DNA of 64,000 nt from Mucilaginibacter glaciei (GCF_014773245.1 NZ_JACWMX010000003.1:434001-498000); one strand, 5' to 3'. Positions 34,829 to 45,073 are shown, counted from the first letter of the stretch. The notes: generated from the letters alone by a model not told the origin. Numbers and translations are program-made.

Positions 34829-35352
34829 CATAAGCAATTTGTTTGTGTTTTACTGTTGATGAGTATTGTTATTTCTTTTTTATCTGCCAGACTCAAGGTT
34901 GCCGCAAGCACTCGTTTTGCCTGCCCGTTTTTCAGTTGTAGTATTACTACGTCACCCAGCCATTTATCGTAAATCAATTCAGCCTTAATGATATCCTTGT
35001 AGGCGATAAATAGCAGTTTTTCTTTCAGGAAGAAAAGGTTAAAAAGCGGCTTGTATTTAGAAGGTCGGTTTTCACCGAACGGAAAGTAATAAACACCCTG
35101 CTCATCTAACTTTAGCCGAAGAATTTTCCGGGCATTTTTTAAATAAAGTATGCCCGATATTAAGATTACAAGGAAGATGATCCCCAACATAACTTCCGGG
35201 AATCCGGTGAATGTTTCCAGGAAAAACTGAAACCCTGCTGTTACCGAATGATCTGTGAGCATGACAAAGTATAACGGAAATAAGCCCATCAACACGAGGA
35301 TGATACCGGCGGCAATAGCCCTTGATGCTGGGAGGTAGTAGGCTTTTATCAT
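34828..35352 (-). CDS. Hypothetical membrane protein with two TM segments (STM3941-like)
   Basis: 174 residues from the Met at 35352 (MIKAYYLPASRAI), preferred because the longer frame upstream runs through the terminator hairpin at 35484-35522 and reads as junk. Two membrane helices (about 13-33 and 52-72) are followed by a basic soluble domain with YYFPFGENRPSKYKPLF and AYKDIIKAELIY, like bacterial PH-type domains of STM3941/YcxB proteins. Function unknown. Confidence 0.7.
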   Translation of the reverse strand: MIKAYYLPASRAIAAGIILVLMGLFPLYFVMLTDHSVTAGFQFFLETFTGFPEVMLGIIFLVILISGILYLKNARKILRLKLDEQGVYYFPFGENRPSKYKPLFNLFFLKEKLLFIAYKDIIKAELIYDKWLGDVVILQLKNGQAKRVLAATLSLADKKEITILINSKTQTNCL

Positions 35353-35483
35353 ATGAAGATTAAACAATTTAATACTGAGTTGTTTTGTAACTGTACAGAT
35401 GCAATGATTGGTAACACGAGTGATAAGCAAATTATTACTGCAATATGAAAGTACTTTTACCCTGTTTTTTTTAGTAGACACAT

Positions 35484-35522
35484 CAAAAAAAATGCTGCCG
35501 GGCGGGCGCCCGTGCAGCATTT
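35484..35522 (-). terminator. Terminator of the arabinose operon
   Basis: AAATGCTGC (35490-35498) and GCAGCATTT (35514-35522) form a nine-pair stem with a GC-rich inner part, followed on the minus strand by eight U. It lies 38 bases after the stop of the transporter gene, the last of the leftward ara operon. Confidence 0.85.
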
Positions 35523-35559
35523 AATATTACCATTAATTACAGAAGAGACATTTTAAAAC

Positions 35560-37266
35560 TTACCAGAATTTAACATAAAGCATGGTAAGCAGCATTAAGG
35601 TTACGATGATGAGTGCCAACGTGCCCTTATCAACCTTGAACATGTGTTTAGGGATATCCAGCGCTTTAGGGTTAATTTTAGGCCCGGCAAGACTGATTAC
35701 GGCCATTACTAAAACGGTAAAGAAAAACGACAAGCCCATACAGATCAAAAATGGAATTTGCCAGGTGCCTTTGGCATCCCCTGTAGGGAAGGCCGTATAC
35801 AGCAGTGTTTCGTGCCCGAATAAGGCCGGCGCAAAATTGTTGAACAACACCGACATGGCAAAGCTGGTTAAGATCCCGGCAATGGCCGCTGCGCCTGTGG
35901 TGCGTTTCCAGAAGAATCCTAATATAAATATGGCAAAGATGCCGGGGCTAATGTAGCCCGTATATTTTTGAATGTAGGTAAACCCCCCCTCGCCGCTAAT
36001 GCCTAAAAGATCTTTCCAGGTAAGGATGATGGAGAATACCAGTGCCGCCAGGATCACGATCTTGCCGGTGATCACCATTTTCTTTTCGCTTGCGCCTTTG
36101 TCTATGTGTTTTTTATAAATATCGAGCGTAAAGATGGTACTGATACTATTAGCCTTACCTGCCAGCGATGCAACAATGGCGGCGGTAAGTGCAGCAACAG
36201 AAAGCCCTTTAAGTCCGGTTGGTAAAAAGCCGAGTATAGCAGAATAGGCGTTATCTGAATTGAAGTGCCCGCCCGACGACATCTCCTGTTGAAGCCCGCC
36301 ATTTTTGTATAGTACATAAGCAGCAATACCCGGTAATACTACGATGATCGGCATAGCCAGTTTCATTAAACCGGCGAACAGGATCCCGGTACGGGCGGTC
36401 TTCAGATCGGCACCTAGAGCACGTTGGGTGATGTATTGGTTACAGCCCCAGTAGTTAAGGTTTACAATCCACTGGCCGGCAAAATACATGGCAATGCCAG
36501 GCAGGGCCAGGTACTTGTTGATCTCGGCCTGTGGTGCACCGGGTTGTGGTTTAGCCATTATCATTTTAAAATGCTCGGGCGCATCTTTAAACATGGCGCT
36601 TAAACCCGCTATGGCATCGTGGCCCAAACCAAATTTTTCGCTTACCAGGGTAAGGGCGATGTAGGTTGTGGCTAAACCGCCTACTACCAATACCAATACC
36701 TGTATAACATCTGTAAAACCGATCACCTTCATGCCGCCAAGTGTTATAAACAAGGCGAATACGGCTAAGGCGATAATGATCTCATGCAGGTAACCACCCC
36801 CGGCAAGGCTGTTTATAGCCAACGCACCCAGATATAATATAGAGGTTAAATTCACCAGCACATATAACAGCAGCCAAAAAATGGCCATGATAAAGCTCAC
36901 CGTTTCGTTGTAGCGGGTGTGCAGGAACTGCGGCATGGTAAAGATCTTATTTTTAAGAAAAATGGGGATAAACCATACCGCTACAATAATAAGTGCAATA
37001 GCGGCCACCCACTCGTAGGCGGCAACGGCCAAACCTACTGCAAAGCCCTGCCCGCTGGTGCCGATAAACTGTTCGGCAGAGATATTGGAGGCAATTAGCG
37101 AAGCCCCGATGGCCCACCAGGTAAGCGACCCTTCGGCAAGGAAGAAATCCCTACTGTCTGATACACCCTTGATCTTTTTGCGGCTGTACACCCAGTAACC
37201 ATAACCGGATACTACAACAAAGTAGATCACAAAGATGATGTAATCTATATGCGTAAATTTATTCAT
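35560..37266 (-). CDS. Sodium/solute symporter (SSS/SGLT family), probable arabinose transporter
   Basis: 568 residues with about 14 membrane segments. Family marks are SRDFFLAEGSLTWWAIGASLIASNISAEQ near 37-65, and NYWGCNQYITQRALGA near 275, typical of SGLT-like sugar transporters. It imports sugar with Na+ across the inner membrane. As last gene of an operon with araB, araD and araA it most likely carries L-arabinose; substrate comes from context only. Confidence 0.9.
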   Translation of the reverse strand: MNKFTHIDYIIFVIYFVVVSGYGYWVYSRKKIKGVSDSRDFFLAEGSLTWWAIGASLIASNISAEQFIGTSGQGFAVGLAVAAYEWVAAIALIIVAVWFIPIFLKNKIFTMPQFLHTRYNETVSFIMAIFWLLLYVLVNLTSILYLGALAINSLAGGGYLHEIIIALAVFALFITLGGMKVIGFTDVIQVLVLVVGGLATTYIALTLVSEKFGLGHDAIAGLSAMFKDAPEHFKMIMAKPQPGAPQAEINKYLALPGIAMYFAGQWIVNLNYWGCNQYITQRALGADLKTARTGILFAGLMKLAMPIIVVLPGIAAYVLYKNGGLQQEMSSGGHFNSDNAYSAILGFLPTGLKGLSVAALTAAIVASLAGKANSISTIFTLDIYKKHIDKGASEKKMVITGKIVILAALVFSIILTWKDLLGISGEGGFTYIQKYTGYISPGIFAIFILGFFWKRTTGAAAIAGILTSFAMSVLFNNFAPALFGHETLLYTAFPTGDAKGTWQIPFLICMGLSFFFTVLVMAVISLAGPKINPKALDIPKHMFKVDKGTLALIIVTLMLLTMLYVKFW

Positions 37267-37344
37267 AATTTGATTGCTAACTGGTTTAATTGTTTTGATA
37301 AAGCAGGCAGCAATGGTCCCATCCGGCCGCCTGCTTTATGTGTT

Positions 37345-38835
37345 TTACCGGTACGAAACATCGTTCCAGCGTAATTCGTTACGGAATTGTTCGATAGTTG
37401 TGCCTTTACCAATACGCAGAAACTCTATACCTGCCATATCGGCAAAGTCCTGTAATTGTTCTGCCGTTAAATTCTGGCTGTAAGCGGTATGGTGCGCACC
37501 CCCACCGTAGATCCAGGCCGCACAGCCTGTTTTCATATCGGGCAGTGGTTTCCAGAGCACACGGGCTACCGGCAATTTCGGCAGGTCGTTTTGCGGCTCA
37601 ACGGCTTCCACCTCATTGATGAGCAGGCGGAAGCGGTTGCCCATATCAATCAGCGATGCATTCAACGCATTACCACCGGCTACGTTAAATACCAAACGGG
37701 CCGGGTCGGCCTTGCCGCCAATACCCAGCGGGTGCACTTCTAAGGCAGGCTTGCCACTGGCTAACGACGAATCTATCTCCAGCATATGCGAACCCAGTAC
37801 CAACTCATTATTCGGGTCGAAGTGGTAGGTGTAGTCTTCCATGAAGGCGTTACCACCCGGCAGGCCGCTGCCCATTACCTTGAAGGCGCGTACCAAAGCA
37901 GCTGTTTTCCAGTCGCCCTCGCCGGCAAAGCCATAACCGGCTTCCATTAAACGTTGTGATGCAATGCCCGGCAGCTGCACCATTCCATGCAGATCTTCAA
38001 ATGTATCGCTAAAGCCCTTAAAGCCACCATCTTCCAGGAATTTCTTCAAACCCAGTTCTATCTTTGCAGCTTCATAAACAGAAGTGTAGTTATCACCGCT
38101 TTTTTTCAGCCTGGCATCCATCGTATAACTTGCCTCATACTCATCGGTAAGGGCGGTTACTTCCGCTTCGCTGATGCTATCGATCACCGCTACCAGGTCG
38201 CCTATGCCGTAGGTGTTTACCGAGAAACCGAATTTGGTTTCGGCCTCCACCTTGTCACCGTCGGTAACGGCAACAAAGCGCATATTATCGCCAAAGCGGG
38301 CAAATTTAGCACCCTGCCAATCGTGCCAGCCTGCTGCGGCACGTGCCCATCCGTTGATCTGGCCAAGCACTTCTTCATCTTGCCAGTGGCCCACTACTAC
38401 TTTGCGGTTTTTGCGCAGGCGCGATACCATAAAGCCAAACTCGCGGTCGCCGTGGGCACTTTGGTTCAGGTTCATAAAATCCATATCGATGCTGCTCCAG
38501 GGGATATCGCGGTTGTATTGCGTATGCAGGTGCAGCATTGGCTTCTGCAGGATGTTCAAACCACGGATCCACATCTTGGCGGGCGAAAATGTATGCATCC
38601 AGGTGATGATACCGATACAGTTTGGCGCGATGTTAGCATCTTGTAACGTATTGTAAATTTCGTCGGTGCTTTTTACTACCGGTTTGTAAACAATACGTAC
38701 AGGTATCTGTCCGGCGTTATTAAGGCCATCGGCAATATGCTGTGAGTGTACGGCCACCTGCTTAAGGGTTTCCTCTCCATATAAGTTCTGGCTCCCGGTG
38801 ATGAACCAAACTTCAAATTCTTTAAGATCGATCAT
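37345..38835 (-). CDS. araA: L-arabinose isomerase
   Basis: 496 residues starting [22 protein letters not shown], a hallmark of AraA. Further blocks are [28 protein letters not shown] and, at the C-terminus, [22 protein letters not shown]. It converts L-arabinose to L-ribulose in the cytoplasm, with Mn2+. Full length. It lies between the GH27 and transporter genes in the leftward operon. Confidence 0.98.
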   Translation of the reverse strand: MIDLKEFEVWFITGSQNLYGEETLKQVAVHSQHIADGLNNAGQIPVRIVYKPVVKSTDEIYNTLQDANIAPNCIGIITWMHTFSPAKMWIRGLNILQKPMLHLHTQYNRDIPWSSIDMDFMNLNQSAHGDREFGFMVSRLRKNRKVVVGHWQDEEVLGQINGWARAAAGWHDWQGAKFARFGDNMRFVAVTDGDKVEAETKFGFSVNTYGIGDLVAVIDSISEAEVTALTDEYEASYTMDARLKKSGDNYTSVYEAAKIELGLKKFLEDGGFKGFSDTFEDLHGMVQLPGIASQRLMEAGYGFAGEGDWKTAALVRAFKVMGSGLPGGNAFMEDYTYHFDPNNELVLGSHMLEIDSSLASGKPALEVHPLGIGGKADPARLVFNVAGGNALNASLIDMGNRFRLLINEVEAVEPQNDLPKLPVARVLWKPLPDMKTGCAAWIYGGGAHHTAYSQNLTAEQLQDFADMAGIEFLRIGKGTTIEQFRNELRWNDVSYR

Positions 38836-38885
38836 GTATTTAGTTAGTGAATTATTGAATTAGCGGATTAGTGATTTGTATAGTT

Positions 38886-40253
38886 TTAATTGATGGGTGA
38901 TATCCTGAGCAAGGCGGCGCCGTGCAGGTTGATGGCTTGTTGATAGCTGTTTTTAAAAGTGCCTGCGCCTTGTTTCTTCCACAGGTCGCGCACTTTTACT
39001 TTGCCTTTTAAGCCCAGGCTGGCTAAATCAATAGCTATACTTTTATCGCTATCGCTGATGTTGAACAAAGCTACGTACAGGTCTTTACTGCCCTGCACAT
39101 GCGAGTACCAAACCATTGCGCCATCTTTTTTATAAAGCTGTTTGGGGTTTTCGCCTTTTTGGTTGGCAGCCAATACTTCGGCGTTGGTAAATAGTTTTAG
39201 TTCCAGGTCGCGGTTTTCGGGCAGGTTGCCGCCTATCATCAGCGGCGACCGGTATATGCTCCAAAAGGTCATGTGTGTATATTGTTCGTCTTCGGTAAAG
39301 CGGCTGTAACGTTCTTTGCCAACCGGGCCGCGTTTGGATAGTTTACCAATCTGGATCATGTCCGCATCGGGCCAGTGACCGGGGCCGCCAACGCCTTCCC
39401 AGCTTTTTGCATAATCAAACATGTGTAATATCTCCTTCCAGTTATCCCAAAAATCGTCGGCCATGCGCCACATGTTGGCGTAATTGGTAGCATGTGCTGC
39501 CTGTGCCACAGGTGTTTCGCCCGGTGAAAGGCTTAAAACCATAGATCTGCCGCAGTTTTTGATGGCATTTTGGTAGCCCTCCACTTCGGCAGCGCTGTAA
39601 GGGCGGGAAAGATCATCTACCTTAATAAAATCTACATCCCAGCTTGCATATAGCTCCAGTATCGAATTCAAATATTCCTGTGCGCCGGGCTTTTTCATGT
39701 CGAGGCCGTACATGTGGTTCATCCATGGGCATTTGGAGTTGGTATCGGCAATCATATCCGCAGTGATTCCGTTGGTGCCTTTAACCGGTGATTTAGACCA
39801 AACCGCCTGGCGCGGGATGCCACGCATTACATGAATGCCAAACTTCAGGCCCTTGCCATGTACATAATCCGACAGGGGTTTGAACCCGGCACCATTTATA
39901 GCCGACGGGAATTTGTTGGGCTGCGGCATTAACCGGCCCCATTTATCCATTGTTAACCAGGGCACATAGGCACCATCGGGCAAACGCAATTGGAACGGGT
40001 TGCCAATGTTACTGCCCGGCGGGTTATCGTAGCTCCACAGAAAGTCAACCACAATATACTCCCAGCCAAAGGCTTTCAGGTTTGCCGCCATATAATCGGT
40101 ATTGGCCTTTACCTCATCCTCATGCACTGCCGAGCCAAAACAATTATAACTGTTCCAGCCCATTGGCGGGGTAGCAGCGATTTTAGTTTGTGCAGATGCG
40201 TTAAAGCAAAACCTAAGGCAAGCAACAATTATGATAAGTTGGCGGAATTTCAT
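38886..40253 (-). CDS. GH27 alpha-galactosidase / beta-L-arabinopyranosidase, secreted
   Basis: 455 residues with a signal peptide (1-22, cut after SAQ). The GH27 barrel opens with PPMGWNSYNCFG; the nucleophile is D213 in FIKVDD and the acid/base is likely in WRMADDFWDNW. A C-terminal beta domain follows (YVALFNISDSDKSIAID). GH27 contains alpha-galactosidases and beta-L-arabinopyranosidases, which differ little in sequence. Location inside the arabinose operon favours release of L-arabinopyranose, but activity needs testing. Confidence 0.88.
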   Translation of the reverse strand: MKFRQLIIIVACLRFCFNASAQTKIAATPPMGWNSYNCFGSAVHEDEVKANTDYMAANLKAFGWEYIVVDFLWSYDNPPGSNIGNPFQLRLPDGAYVPWLTMDKWGRLMPQPNKFPSAINGAGFKPLSDYVHGKGLKFGIHVMRGIPRQAVWSKSPVKGTNGITADMIADTNSKCPWMNHMYGLDMKKPGAQEYLNSILELYASWDVDFIKVDDLSRPYSAAEVEGYQNAIKNCGRSMVLSLSPGETPVAQAAHATNYANMWRMADDFWDNWKEILHMFDYAKSWEGVGGPGHWPDADMIQIGKLSKRGPVGKERYSRFTEDEQYTHMTFWSIYRSPLMIGGNLPENRDLELKLFTNAEVLAANQKGENPKQLYKKDGAMVWYSHVQGSKDLYVALFNISDSDKSIAIDLASLGLKGKVKVRDLWKKQGAGTFKNSYQQAINLHGAALLRISPIN

Positions 40254-40310
40254 GCTATTTATTCTCTGTAAAATTTAATTAATAAACTATTGAATCGATA
40301 AACAAATGAA

Positions 40311-41012
40311 CTAACTCTGCCCGTAATACGAGTCCGGTCCGTGTTTGCGTTCGTAATGTTTTTTGATCAGTGCATCTTTTAACCGGGGGGCCTTAGCATT
40401 GATCTGTTCGGTTAAATAGGCCATGTGCGCTACGCTTTCTAAAACCGCGCTGTTATAAACCGCCTTATCGGCAGTTTTGCCCCAGGTAAAAGGGGCGTGG
40501 TTACCCACCAATATCATCTCCACTTCGTCATAGCTTAAGCCCGCGTCTTTAAAATGGTCGATTATCTGTAAACCGGTTTGGTATTCATAATTGCCCCGGA
40601 TCATTTCGTCGCTCATGGGGGCGGCGCAGGGTATATCGGTTGTTAAGTGGTCGGCGTGCGTAGTGCCGAAGATGGGGATGCAGCGTTGCGATTGCGCCCA
40701 GGCCGTTGCAAAGGTGGAGTGGGTATGCGCGATGCCGCCGATGTTTGGCCAATTTTTGTATAGAACGGCGTGGGTTTTTGTGTCTGATGACGGCCGGTGA
40801 TCACCTTCTACGGTGTTACCGTCAAAATCTACAATCACCATGTTGTCGGGCACAAGATCCTGGTAAGGTACACCGCTGGGTTTAATGGCAAAAACACCTA
40901 ACGACCTATCGGCAGCGCTTACGTTACCAAAGGTAAAAAGCACCAGGCCAAGTTTTGGCAGCTGCATATTGGCGTGATAAGCCGTCTTTTTAATATGTTG
41001 ATACTGGCTCAT
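40311..41012 (-). CDS. araD: L-ribulose-5-phosphate 4-epimerase
   Basis: 233 residues of the class II aldolase/AraD family. The zinc ligands lie in GGIAHTHSTFATAWAQ (HxH) and the later His in VESVAHMAYL; the FTFGNVSAADRS opening is typical. It turns L-ribulose 5-phosphate into D-xylulose 5-phosphate for the pentose phosphate pathway. Its start is one base beyond the araB stop, so the two are tightly coupled. Confidence 0.97.
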   Translation of the reverse strand: MSQYQHIKKTAYHANMQLPKLGLVLFTFGNVSAADRSLGVFAIKPSGVPYQDLVPDNMVIVDFDGNTVEGDHRPSSDTKTHAVLYKNWPNIGGIAHTHSTFATAWAQSQRCIPIFGTTHADHLTTDIPCAAPMSDEMIRGNYEYQTGLQIIDHFKDAGLSYDEVEMILVGNHAPFTWGKTADKAVYNSAVLESVAHMAYLTEQINAKAPRLKDALIKKHYERKHGPDSYYGQS

Positions 41013-41013
41013 A

Positions 41014-42720
41014 TTAAGCTGTTTGTAATTGATTGCTGTTTAATACACCGGTTTGCCCGGCAATATGCCCGCCAAGCTTTTGATATTGCTGATAACGTTT
41101 TTGGTAGACCGCCTGCAGCGCCGGGTTAGGCTCATAGGTTGCATCAAAACCACCACCCATTGCGCTCATGGCCTCCTCTACATTTGGATAAATACCGGCC
41201 ACAACAGCGGCAAACATAGCTGCACCCAAAGCACAGGTATGGGTAAATTGATGGATACGGATAGGCATGCCCAACACATCAGCCATCATTTGCATAATAA
41301 AGGGCGATTTTTTTGCAACGCCGCCAATCCCGATAATGCCTTTCACCGGGATGCCTTCGCTGATAAAGCGGTCTACAATACTTTTGGCACCAAAGCAGGT
41401 AGCTTCTGCCAGCGCACGGAAAACACGCGGCGCATCGCTGCCCAGGTTAAGCCCGTTGATTACGCCTTTTAAAGCCTGATTAGCATCGGGCGTGCGGCGA
41501 CCGTTAAACCAATCGACCGCCAGTTCGCTGCTTTCATTAACAGGTAGCAATGCGGCCTGGCGGCTCAACTCGGGGATGATCAGATCGGACAGTTCATCTC
41601 TCAAAGCATCTGCGGTAGCTTTATCCACCAGGGTAGATTGTGAAAGTAGGGTATTTACAGGCCATGATATTAAGCTTTTAAACCACGCGTACGTATCGCC
41701 AAAGGCTGATTGGCCCGCTTCCAGCCCCGTCATACCGGGTATAACCGAACCATTTACCTGCCCACAAATACCCTTAACCAGTTTGCCATCTATCTCTGCC
41801 GATGGCGCTACTAAAATATCGCAGGTAGAGGTACCCATTACCTTGCTTAAATAGTAAGGTTCTATCTGGCCGCCCACGGCACCCATGTGCGCATCAAACG
41901 CACCGGTACCTACCACCACATTGCTGTTAAGGCCTAGGCTTTTTGCCCATTCTGCGCTTAAAAGGCCTGCGGATTGGTCGGCAGTAAAAGTTTCTTTATA
42001 AAGTTTACCGGTTATCCCGGTCAGGAGAGGATCAAGCGAACTGAAAAAGCTGTCCGGGGGTAATCCATCAAATTCTTCGGCCCATAAGGCTTTGTGGCCG
42101 GCAGAGCAACGGCCGCGTTTGATATCGGCAGCGCGGGTGCCTCCTGTAAGCAGAAAAGGGATCCAGTCGCAATGCTCCACCCAGGAGTGCAAGGCCTGGT
42201 TAACGGCCTCATCAACCCGTACGATGTGCAACAGTTTTGCCCAAAACCATTCTGACGAGTAAATCCCGCCAACGTATTTCAAATAATTAATATCGAAGTT
42301 AGCAGCATGTGCATTGATCTCGGCTGCTTCTTTAATGGCAGTATGGTCCTTCCATAACACAAACATTGCGTTAGGGTTGGTTGCAAACTGCGGTAGCAAG
42401 GCTAAAGGTGTGCCGGTTGCATCTACCGCTACGGGGGTAGAGCCGGTAGTATCTATCGAGATGCCTTTTATCGCATCAGCTATTGTTGCCCCGCCCGCTT
42501 TTTGAATACAGTCTTTTATAGTTGTTTCAAGGCCTTCAATAAAATCTGAAGGGTGTTGCCTGAACTGGTTAAGGGCGGCATCGCAGTATAAACCTTGCCG
42601 CCAGCGTGGGTAATTAAATACCGAAGAGGCCACTTCCCGGCCATTTGCTGCATCAACAATCACGGAGCGAACAGAATCTGACCCATAGTCGACCCCAATC
42701 ACATACTGGTCCTTACTCAT
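41014..42720 (-). CDS. araB: Ribulokinase
   Basis: 568 residues from the Met at 42720 (MSKDQYVIGVDYGSDSVRS); a Met 33 bases further up adds only a poor leader. FGGY-family kinase: N-terminal phosphate loop VDYGSDSVRSVIVD, catalytic-region GTGAFDAHMGAVGG, and ATP-site GIIGIGGVAKKSPF. It phosphorylates L-ribulose. First gene of the leftward operon, with a palindrome 18 bases upstream that is a candidate AraR site. Confidence 0.97.
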   Translation of the reverse strand: MSKDQYVIGVDYGSDSVRSVIVDAANGREVASSVFNYPRWRQGLYCDAALNQFRQHPSDFIEGLETTIKDCIQKAGGATIADAIKGISIDTTGSTPVAVDATGTPLALLPQFATNPNAMFVLWKDHTAIKEAAEINAHAANFDINYLKYVGGIYSSEWFWAKLLHIVRVDEAVNQALHSWVEHCDWIPFLLTGGTRAADIKRGRCSAGHKALWAEEFDGLPPDSFFSSLDPLLTGITGKLYKETFTADQSAGLLSAEWAKSLGLNSNVVVGTGAFDAHMGAVGGQIEPYYLSKVMGTSTCDILVAPSAEIDGKLVKGICGQVNGSVIPGMTGLEAGQSAFGDTYAWFKSLISWPVNTLLSQSTLVDKATADALRDELSDLIIPELSRQAALLPVNESSELAVDWFNGRRTPDANQALKGVINGLNLGSDAPRVFRALAEATCFGAKSIVDRFISEGIPVKGIIGIGGVAKKSPFIMQMMADVLGMPIRIHQFTHTCALGAAMFAAVVAGIYPNVEEAMSAMGGGFDATYEPNPALQAVYQKRYQQYQKLGGHIAGQTGVLNSNQLQTA

Positions 42721-42737
42721 AAATGGTTTTATAATTG

Positions 42738-42754
42738 AGTGTGTAAATAACACT
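42738..42754 (-). promoter_or_regulatory. Candidate AraR operator upstream of araB
   Basis: AGTGT and ACACT arms with a seven-base spacer, 18 bases before the araB start. Read on the minus strand, AAGTGTTATTTACACA matches 13 of 16 positions of AAGTGTTTATTTCACA at 43673-43688 on the other side of araR. Binding by AraR is inference from position. Confidence 0.5.
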
Positions 42755-42820
42755 TATTTTTTTACAAAAAGAAATTTTACTGAAAACAGTTAATTATTTT
42801 GTCGACAATGGCAAAACCAG

Positions 42821-43528
42821 TTAAGCCTGTAAAGAATCGGGATTAGGGATAATGTTGATAAACGCCTGGAAGTTTGCGTAATACTTTTGCATGTTTAGCT
42901 GGTAGTAGTATGCTCCGCGTTTAGATCCGGCTTTGTCTTTATCAGCCAACTTGATCAATAAACCGGTGGCTAATACTCGTTTACTAAAATTCCGTTTATC
43001 GATGCTGGTATTAAAAACGCTTTCATAAAGTATTTGCAACTGCGGAATAGTGAAGCGGGAGGGGAGCAATTCAAAAAGTATAGGGTGCAGGGCAGCTTTA
43101 TAACGGATGCTTTTTTTGGCCATCTCAACCATTTCCTGATGGTCGAAGATCAATTTGGGGATGCGTTTAAGCGGGACCCACTCGGCATGAAAATCCGTAC
43201 TAATCTGTTTTTCATACTTGTGGATGTCTACAAGCGCAAAGTAACTTACAGATAATGTGCGTTCTATGGGGTCGCGGTTGGTTTCACCGAACGAATACAT
43301 CTGCTCCAGGTAAACTCCCTCTAAACCGGTTAGCTGTTTTAGGATGCGGTTTGCGGCCTGGTCTAAACTTTCATCAGATTGTACAAAACCACCCATCAGG
43401 CTCCATTTGTCCTTCTCGGGGTTAAAGCTTCTTTTAATGAGCAGGAGCTTTAGTGTTTCGCCATCAAAACCAAATACAATACAATCTACCGCAATTAAAA
43501 ACCTGGTCTGTTTAGAATATTTTTGCAT
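42821..43528 (-). CDS. araR: AraR-type Nudix-domain transcriptional regulator
   Basis: 235 residues. An N-terminal Nudix-fold domain (about 1-150) carries a decayed Nudix box: GGFVQSDESLDQAANRILKQL keeps G, E and R but loses the catalytic Glu pair, so it should sense rather than cleave. The C-terminal winged helix (about 155-225) includes TIPQLQILYESVFNTSIDKRNFSKRV. This is the architecture of the Bacteroides AraR repressor of arabinose genes and of NrtR. It stands 100 bases upstream of araB, same strand. Arabinose is the expected ligand. Confidence 0.88.
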   Translation of the reverse strand: MQKYSKQTRFLIAVDCIVFGFDGETLKLLLIKRSFNPEKDKWSLMGGFVQSDESLDQAANRILKQLTGLEGVYLEQMYSFGETNRDPIERTLSVSYFALVDIHKYEKQISTDFHAEWVPLKRIPKLIFDHQEMVEMAKKSIRYKAALHPILFELLPSRFTIPQLQILYESVFNTSIDKRNFSKRVLATGLLIKLADKDKAGSKRGAYYYQLNMQKYYANFQAFINIIPNPDSLQA

Positions 43529-43860
43529 TTGAGGCGGCTTAGATTTACAAGTGTCGCGGACAAATATAGTTTAAGCGGGTATTAAAAAGATATTTCTTTA
43601 AAATTCATGATTAAAAAGGTTTTTCAGCTAATTAAACATTATTAAAGGTTTGATGATTACATCAAATATTTTAAGTGTTTATTTCACAATTAATAAAATT
43701 AAATTTTACCTTCGGTTTTGATGATGGCAGAAAGTGTCGATAATTGCGGGTAGTTCGATCCCAAAATTCATAAAAGGACTGAAGTCAGAACAAATTCAAT
43801 TATAAATCAGCTTGATCTTCAAATTCCAATTTTTGAAGATACTTTTCACGACAATAGAAT
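43529..43860. promoter_or_regulatory. Divergent regulatory region, araR / mutarotase-arabinofuranosidase operon
   Basis: 332 AT-rich bases without a gene. On the minus strand TATATTTG (43568-43561) is a perfect -7 box, giving araR a leader of about 26 bases. AAGTGTTTATTTCACA at 43673-43688 resembles the palindrome before araB and is a candidate AraR site serving the rightward operon. Confidence 0.5.
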
Positions 43861-45036
43861 ATGAGAACAAAAAATTACTCCTGTGAATTTTTTATTGTTT
43901 GCGCGCTGGCATTTTCGACTGCCTGCAACAGCCCGGCTGCAAAAAACGAAAGTCAAGCCGATTCGGCAACAGCCCGTACTGCACCCGCCGCACCAGCCTC
44001 AAAAAACTTTGAAGCCGAAGTAAACGGTAAGCAGGTAAGGTTGTACACACTCACCAACAAGGCCGGGGCCAGCGCAAGAATTACCAATTATGGCGGCAGA
44101 ATAGTAAGCCTGATGGTGCCCGATAAAACCGGTAAACTGGTTGATGTGGTGTTGGGTTATGATAACGTACAAACTTACCGAAAACCAAAAGAACCTTTTT
44201 TGGGAGCTATTATTGGCCGCTATGGCAACAGGATTGCAAAAGGCAAATTTACATTGGGCGGCAAAGCTTACCAGGCAGATATTAACGACGGCGTGAACAC
44301 CTTGCATGGCGGCTTTAAAGGTTTTTATGCGCAGGTGTTTGATGCGGTACAGGATGGGCAGACCCTGAATTTATCCTATACATCGTCGGATGGTGAAGGC
44401 GGCTACCCGGGCAAGCTTGTGGTAAAGGTTGCCTATACCCTTACCGACGATAACGCCCTGAAGATTGTTTACACGGCTACCACGAATAAGGAAACGGTTA
44501 TTAATTTAACCAACCATGCCTACTTTAACCTCAATGGCGAAGGCAATCCCAGCATACTGGATAACAACCTAGTGATAAATGCCACGGGCTTTACTCCCGT
44601 AGATACCACCCTGATCCCGACAGGAAAGATACAGCCGGTTAAAGGTACCCCGTTCGACTTTACTACCGCTAAACCTATTGGTAAGGATATTGAGGCTAAA
44701 GACACCCAGTTAAGCAATGGTAAGGGTTACGATCATAACTTTGTGCTGGATAAAAACGACGGTACCAAACCTGTAGCTGTGGTAAGCAGCCCCTTAACAG
44801 GAATCACTATGGAAATATATACTACCGAACCCGGCCTGCAATTTTACAGCGGCAACTTTTTAACCGGTGCAACGCACGATGGCAAAGGCGGTAAGGCCTA
44901 CGGACTGCGTTCGGCTTTTTGTTTGGAAACCCAGCATTTCCCCGATTCGCCCAATCAGCCATCGTTTCCTTCTACGGTTTTGAAGCCCGGCGCTACCTAT
45001 CGTACCAGTACCACCTATAAATTTACAGTAAAATAA
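43861..45036 (+). CDS. Secreted aldose 1-epimerase (mutarotase) lipoprotein
   Basis: 391 residues with a lipoprotein signal ending at C22 (AFSTAC). The galactose-mutarotase beta-sandwich has ITNYGGRIVSLMVPD near 72, GAIIGRYGNRIAKGKF near 119, NLTNHAYFNLNGEG near 215 (catalytic His) and the Glu in FCLETQHFPDSPNQP near 365. It speeds alpha/beta anomer exchange of sugars such as galactose or arabinose, here in the periplasm or at the outer membrane. Likely co-transcribed with the GH51 gene 37 bases on. Confidence 0.93.
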   Translation: MRTKNYSCEFFIVCALAFSTACNSPAAKNESQADSATARTAPAAPASKNFEAEVNGKQVRLYTLTNKAGASARITNYGGRIVSLMVPDKTGKLVDVVLGYDNVQTYRKPKEPFLGAIIGRYGNRIAKGKFTLGGKAYQADINDGVNTLHGGFKGFYAQVFDAVQDGQTLNLSYTSSDGEGGYPGKLVVKVAYTLTDDNALKIVYTATTNKETVINLTNHAYFNLNGEGNPSILDNNLVINATGFTPVDTTLIPTGKIQPVKGTPFDFTTAKPIGKDIEAKDTQLSNGKGYDHNFVLDKNDGTKPVAVVSSPLTGITMEIYTTEPGLQFYSGNFLTGATHDGKGGKAYGLRSAFCLETQHFPDSPNQPSFPSTVLKPGATYRTSTTYKFTVK

Positions 45037-45073
45037 TGCGGCCGCTAACCGTCATCACAAAAATAATAACCCA

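Noticed and set aside
35353-35520. 56-residue N-terminal extension of the membrane protein at 34828
   Set aside because: It reads through the ara-operon terminator hairpin and gives unstructured sequence before the natural Met.
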